Source of the DNA: Bacteroidales bacterium
GTDB lineage: Bacteria > Bacteroidota > Bacteroidia > Bacteroidales > P3
DNA: 64,000 bases
Assembly: GCA_017446745.1 (NCBI GenBank)
Contig: JAFSQF010000004.1
Coordinates: 1-64,000 of the forward strand
Reading direction: 5' to 3'
This document shows positions 60,746 to 64,000 of the stretch, piece by piece. Both the position numbers and the translations under genes were made by a program. How positions within the stretch are numbered: the stretch's first letter is position 1; each line of letters opens with the position of its first letter. The notes beneath the pieces were generated by a model, which saw nothing but the letters and a program-made list of their open reading frames with translations, made no database searches and had not been told where the DNA came from.

Positions 60746-62206
60746 TTAATTGACCACCAGTCGTTTTGTTGACGCGCCTGCGGGGGTTGTGATTCTGATG
60801 ATGTAGAGCCCTTTAGGGATTCCTCTGATGTCGATGGTGGCGCTTATGGCGTTGACGGGCTGTGATAAAAGGAGTGTGCCGTCGGATTTGTATAGTTCCA
60901 CGCTGTTGATGCTGAACGATGAGATGATGGTGACGGCATCGGTGGCCGGGTTGGGTTGGATGTAGGTGTAGTTGTCGGCCAGCGAGAGCGAGAGAGTGGT
61001 GTCGGGAGGGTTGACGACGGTAGTGGCGGTGTCGCCAGGGATGTAGAACGTGACGGTGTCGGACCATCGGCTGAATAGGGTGTCGCTGCAGAGTGTGCGA
61101 ACCGTTACAGAGTAGTGGCAGGCTGAATCGAGTCCTGTGAAGGTCACGAAATTGAGACTTGTGGTGAGGGCGGTGTCAGGGTCGGTGTTGCCATACTTAT
61201 GAAGGACTACATCGAACTGGGCATTTTCGGGACCGTTCCAGATGAGGGTGGCGTTGTCAAAGCCGGTGTTGACTGTGCGAAGGTTGCGGACGGGGAGGCA
61301 GGTATCCTGGATGTCGGCGTGATGGAACGTGCCGGTGTCGAAGATGGGGAAGATGTGGAGGAACCTGTCGCCTGTAGGGTAATCGTGCCAGTTGGTGTCG
61401 GTGACCCAGCAGCGACCGTTGTAAACCCCACCATTATATTCATCGATAAGGCAGGCTTTTACTTTTATGTATTGAGGATAAGAATGGAAACATCCGTTAT
61501 TATAAGCCTGGGAAAAGACAGTTGTGGTGTATGAAGTTGTGGGGTGGGCTGAGATGGGGTTATAACCAATCCATTCTATTGTGTCGAACCAAATGTGATA
61601 CCACTGTGGCACCAGGTAATTGTTGTAGTTGGTGCCGGCCACGTAGAAGGTGTCCCTTACGGTGACGGGCTGTTCGAAATAGGCTTCGCGAACGGTATGG
61701 AACAGTTCTTTCCATCGTTCGTGTCTCACGTGTCGCTCATCGTAATAATTAGATTCCTTCACATGGCCCAAACATAGCGTATATGCTGGTGAGGCAGTGT
61801 CCCAGCGGGTTTCCCGAAGAAGGGTCATCTCGTTGTCGATCTCCTTGTAGAGGCGAAAATATTCTGGGAGGAGGTGGTTTAGATTTGAATCTTCTATTTC
61901 GCTATAAAAGGAGCCAGTGAAACAAGTGCTGGCTATGCCGATGATAGTAAGTTCGGAATCAGCGATGATGGGTCTGGCAAAGATCATTTGGCCAAAATCA
62001 ACAAAATCGTTAAACATACCGTGGTGGAATGTGGTGTGCTCATGGAATTCCTGTTCGCAGGTGTCGTAGTTGATGCGATAGTGATCCCACCAGTTGGTGT
62101 CCCAATAATAATAGTTTGGGACGCGCTCTCCGAAAGGAATAGTGTCGGTTTGGGCGGCAAGAGTGGTGGCAATGACCAGTGTCAGTAAAAGAAATGTCTG
62201 TTTCAT
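60746..62206 (-). CDS. T9SS-sorted protein with fibronectin type III module
   Basis: 486 residues. Signal peptide MKQTFLLLTLVIATTLAAQ, then a long Tyr/Trp/His-rich region without a recognised fold. A fibronectin type III-like segment lies near 310-395 (LRTVNTGFDNATLIWNGPEN, ACHYSVTVRTLCSDTLFSRW). The T9SS sorting domain reads YIQPNPATDAVTIISSFSIN, IRGIPKGLYIIRITTPAG and ends in KRLVVN. It has a 12-base gap to the next secreted protein gene, so the two are probably one operon. Substrate unknown. Confidence 0.8.
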   Translation of the reverse strand: MKQTFLLLTLVIATTLAAQTDTIPFGERVPNYYYWDTNWWDHYRINYDTCEQEFHEHTTFHHGMFNDFVDFGQMIFARPIIADSELTIIGIASTCFTGSFYSEIEDSNLNHLLPEYFRLYKEIDNEMTLLRETRWDTASPAYTLCLGHVKESNYYDERHVRHERWKELFHTVREAYFEQPVTVRDTFYVAGTNYNNYLVPQWYHIWFDTIEWIGYNPISAHPTTSYTTTVFSQAYNNGCFHSYPQYIKVKACLIDEYNGGVYNGRCWVTDTNWHDYPTGDRFLHIFPIFDTGTFHHADIQDTCLPVRNLRTVNTGFDNATLIWNGPENAQFDVVLHKYGNTDPDTALTTSLNFVTFTGLDSACHYSVTVRTLCSDTLFSRWSDTVTFYIPGDTATTVVNPPDTTLSLSLADNYTYIQPNPATDAVTIISSFSINSVELYKSDGTLLLSQPVNAISATIDIRGIPKGLYIIRITTPAGASTKRLVVN

Positions 62207-62218
62207 GGTTCGGAATGA

Positions 62219-63682
62219 TTATTGTTCGCAAATGATAGATATTTCACGGTTGATAAGTGCCATTTTGAAGGGTTGGGGCGTGGCGATGCCGCCTATCATG
62301 CAGATGTCGGAAAGTTTTGTTTCGTACTGTCCTTTCGGATATTCCTTGATGGACGTCTTTTGTTGTGGCCAGCACCGCGATTGTTGTCCGGAGGTCTCCA
62401 CCTGGAAGAAGTATCTGCGGTTATAGAATTTTGTCTTTCCTCCGAGCAGGTATTGCGAGCCTTGGTTGAAGTGGCACAGGCTGTTGAATCCGGCGTCGCC
62501 GTAGAGGTCGTCGGCAATGAATCCGTTGAAACTGTTAATGACAGTGGTGAGCGAGAGGTCGATTTCGTGAAAATGGCTCAGTGCAGAATCGGGGTTCGAG
62601 TTCGTACCGCCTGTGTTAAGAACGCCGAAATTCCGTTCTCTGCCCAAGTAGACGAAGTCGTTGAGTCTCATAATGTGTTTGCAGTTGTCGTCTTGAACAA
62701 GAATGGCAGATGCCACCATGGCATTGGGCTGATGGTGGAGGATGCGGCCAAGCTTAAATTTGGCGAGATGGATTAAAAAGTTGTATTTTAAAGGATAGTC
62801 GCTGGAACATATTAAGGATGCTGTTGCAATGGTATCATCCCGGAGGTATACTGCACGAAGGTCTTTGTTGTACCATGATGGAAGAGTCGAGCCGTAGGGC
62901 ATCGGAGGGAACCCATTGAAGCGAAATGATTGGCCTGAGGTGCTTAATGTATTGAAAATATTTTCTTTGTCGAAGATACGGAGGCATATTTTGCCTCCTG
63001 CAATAATGTCGTCGGTGTCGCTTGTTACCCCGGCGGTCACTATATAGTCTTCGGTGCGGGTTATGTCGAGCATGTCGGTGACGGGTTCTTCGCTTGCCAG
63101 CCCAGTGTTGTAGGACGAGAAGGCACCGTGCTCGTCGGAGGTCAGGTCAACGATGCATCCGTGGTATAGTCCGCGCATCATCTCTTTAGCATAACCCACG
63201 CATACAATATGGCGTTTGCCGTCCCTCCCTCTGTAGGTAACCAGCTTCGTGAGATTTCGGGCTTTGAATGTGTTACAAAGGTCAAAATCTTTTTGGATGT
63301 AGAATTTGTCGTTGCCAAAGAATACGTCGTGGATATTGAAGAAACCGATGATGGCCGAGGAGTCTTTTGCGGTGCCGCAGAAAAAAACGCTGTCGTTCGA
63401 TACCTCGAAGTCGGATATGGTACAATGGTATACGCCGTATGCACGCGAGACCATGTTGGAGTCGAGATAGGAAAAGATTGAATATTTCCCGACAGTGTCG
63501 AAGGCACTGATGATGGACGCAGGGTACTTGTACTCGCGGATTATGACATTGTCGGCGGCTATGGTTGCCGAGGCTTGCGCCGTCACGCTGGTCTGTGCTA
63601 ACGAAAAACCGGCAATAAGCATTAAAATAGTTATTGATAAGAGGCTTTTCTTTTGTTTGCCAATGTTAAAGAATTTGTTCAT
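62219..63682 (-). CDS. Exported protein of unknown function
   Basis: 487 residues with a signal peptide (LLSITILMLIAGFSLAQTSV). The body alternates strands and loops with many Asn, Asp and Tyr; FRFNGFPPMPYGSTLPSWYN and LTSDEHGAFSSYNTGLASEE stand out. No T9SS tail is visible and the protein ends in IICEQ. It precedes the T9SS protein by 12 bases on the same strand. I do not recognise the family. Confidence 0.65.
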   Translation of the reverse strand: MNKFFNIGKQKKSLLSITILMLIAGFSLAQTSVTAQASATIAADNVIIREYKYPASIISAFDTVGKYSIFSYLDSNMVSRAYGVYHCTISDFEVSNDSVFFCGTAKDSSAIIGFFNIHDVFFGNDKFYIQKDFDLCNTFKARNLTKLVTYRGRDGKRHIVCVGYAKEMMRGLYHGCIVDLTSDEHGAFSSYNTGLASEEPVTDMLDITRTEDYIVTAGVTSDTDDIIAGGKICLRIFDKENIFNTLSTSGQSFRFNGFPPMPYGSTLPSWYNKDLRAVYLRDDTIATASLICSSDYPLKYNFLIHLAKFKLGRILHHQPNAMVASAILVQDDNCKHIMRLNDFVYLGRERNFGVLNTGGTNSNPDSALSHFHEIDLSLTTVINSFNGFIADDLYGDAGFNSLCHFNQGSQYLLGGKTKFYNRRYFFQVETSGQQSRCWPQQKTSIKEYPKGQYETKLSDICMIGGIATPQPFKMALINREISIICEQ

Positions 63683-63725
63683 TTGAAATTCGATTTTTTT
63701 TTGTTATGGTGAGTTTCTTAGATGT

Positions 63726-64000
63726 TTATTCTTCAATGCCTTGTTGGCGGAGGCGGTTGATGACCTGTTGTGATTCGGCATCGTTGTCAAGGCTGCGGCG
63801 AAGCGTGGGGTGGGGGCGTGGTTTGGCTTCGCCGGTATTGACACTTGTGGTGTTGTCTGCCTCGCTTGATGGTTGCCACTGCTCTTCCTCCTTCCGGCTT
63901 GCTTTGGCGGCCTTGAGGTAGACCCGCTCGCGCACAGCGTTGAACTGCACGGTGTAGTCCGAGCGTTTGGGGTCCGGGCGGATGGAACGTGTGGTGGCCA
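63726..64000 (-). CDS. C-terminal end of a longer protein, continues beyond window
   Basis: The bottom-strand frame is open to the window edge and reads TTRSIRPDPKRSDYTVQFNA and then RERVYLKAAKASRKEEEQWQ, ending QVINRLRQQGIEE. Charged and Gln/Ser-rich, probably the tail of a helical or disordered region. Its stop lies 44 bases from the next gene, so it may head the secreted-protein operon. Not recognised. Confidence 0.5.
   Translation of the reverse strand, partial: ATTRSIRPDPKRSDYTVQFNAVRERVYLKAAKASRKEEEQWQPSSEADNTTSVNTGEAKPRPHPTLRRSLDNDAESQQVINRLRQQGIEE

Overview
The window looks like a chromosomal piece of a moderately GC-rich, Gram-negative Bacteroidales bacterium (phylum Bacteroidota). 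Evidence: many promoters fit the Bacteroidota pattern TTTG-N18-21-TAnnTTTG with weak or absent Shine-Dalgarno sites; several secreted proteins end in a type IX secretion (T9SS) C-terminal sorting domain; the housekeeping genes (one-chain glycyl-tRNA synthetase, MutS2, a cysteine-poor DksA-like protein, kdsB, dNK) have the form usual in that phylum. I cannot name the genus.

Layout. 1-5.5 kb: end of a degenerate tyrosine recombinase, a secreted GH29 fucosidase, ornithine aminotransferase and a T9SS PKD protein. 5.5-6.3 kb: AT-rich IS1380-like transposase relic. 6.3-17.3 kb: double ABC ATPase, DksA-like protein, rimM/rpsP, divergent ribF and LRR gene, an omega-amidase-like hydrolase, a broken AAA ATPase, mutS2, rsmI, yebC. 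17.3-26.9 kb: trmB, an HU/SPOR envelope protein, kdsB, deoxynucleoside kinase, a phosphohexomutase, a SUMF1-like lipoprotein, and a UDP-glucose dehydrogenase/UDP-glucuronate epimerase pair. 27-36.4 kb: truncated T9SS gene, two tRNA-Val genes, ECF sigma factor with a probable anti-sigma partner and a GIN/beta-barrel protein, a GNAT-HD fusion, an MFS carrier and glycyl-tRNA synthetase. 36.4-37.8 kb: a 13-copy 54-bp tandem array, an IS200-like (RAYT-type) transposase, and three inverted copies of the same repeat. 37.8-38.9 kb: pta. 38.9-51.6 kb: a two-gene unit coding a beta-helix protein and a 3869-residue T9SS surface protein with about 45 tandem modules. 51.6-52.1 kb: a probable structured RNA or leader. 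52.3-64 kb: AAA-ATPase/PD-(D/E)XK protein, small outer membrane protein, a PurF-like protein without its nucleophile cysteine coupled to a coiled-coil protein, mtaB, a possible small RNA, a MORN-like protein, and a run of secreted proteins reaching past the window end.

The most striking feature is the number and variety of dispersed repeats. One 25-bp element lies between genes, lies in frame inside the ABC ATPase, and matches the segment repeated in at least 14 modules of the giant protein. Other repeats provide the final codons of the omega-amidase and pta genes, sit at the break points of the AAA ATPase and of a T9SS gene, and form the RAYT-associated array. Repeat spread appears to have remodelled coding sequence here, not only intergenic DNA.
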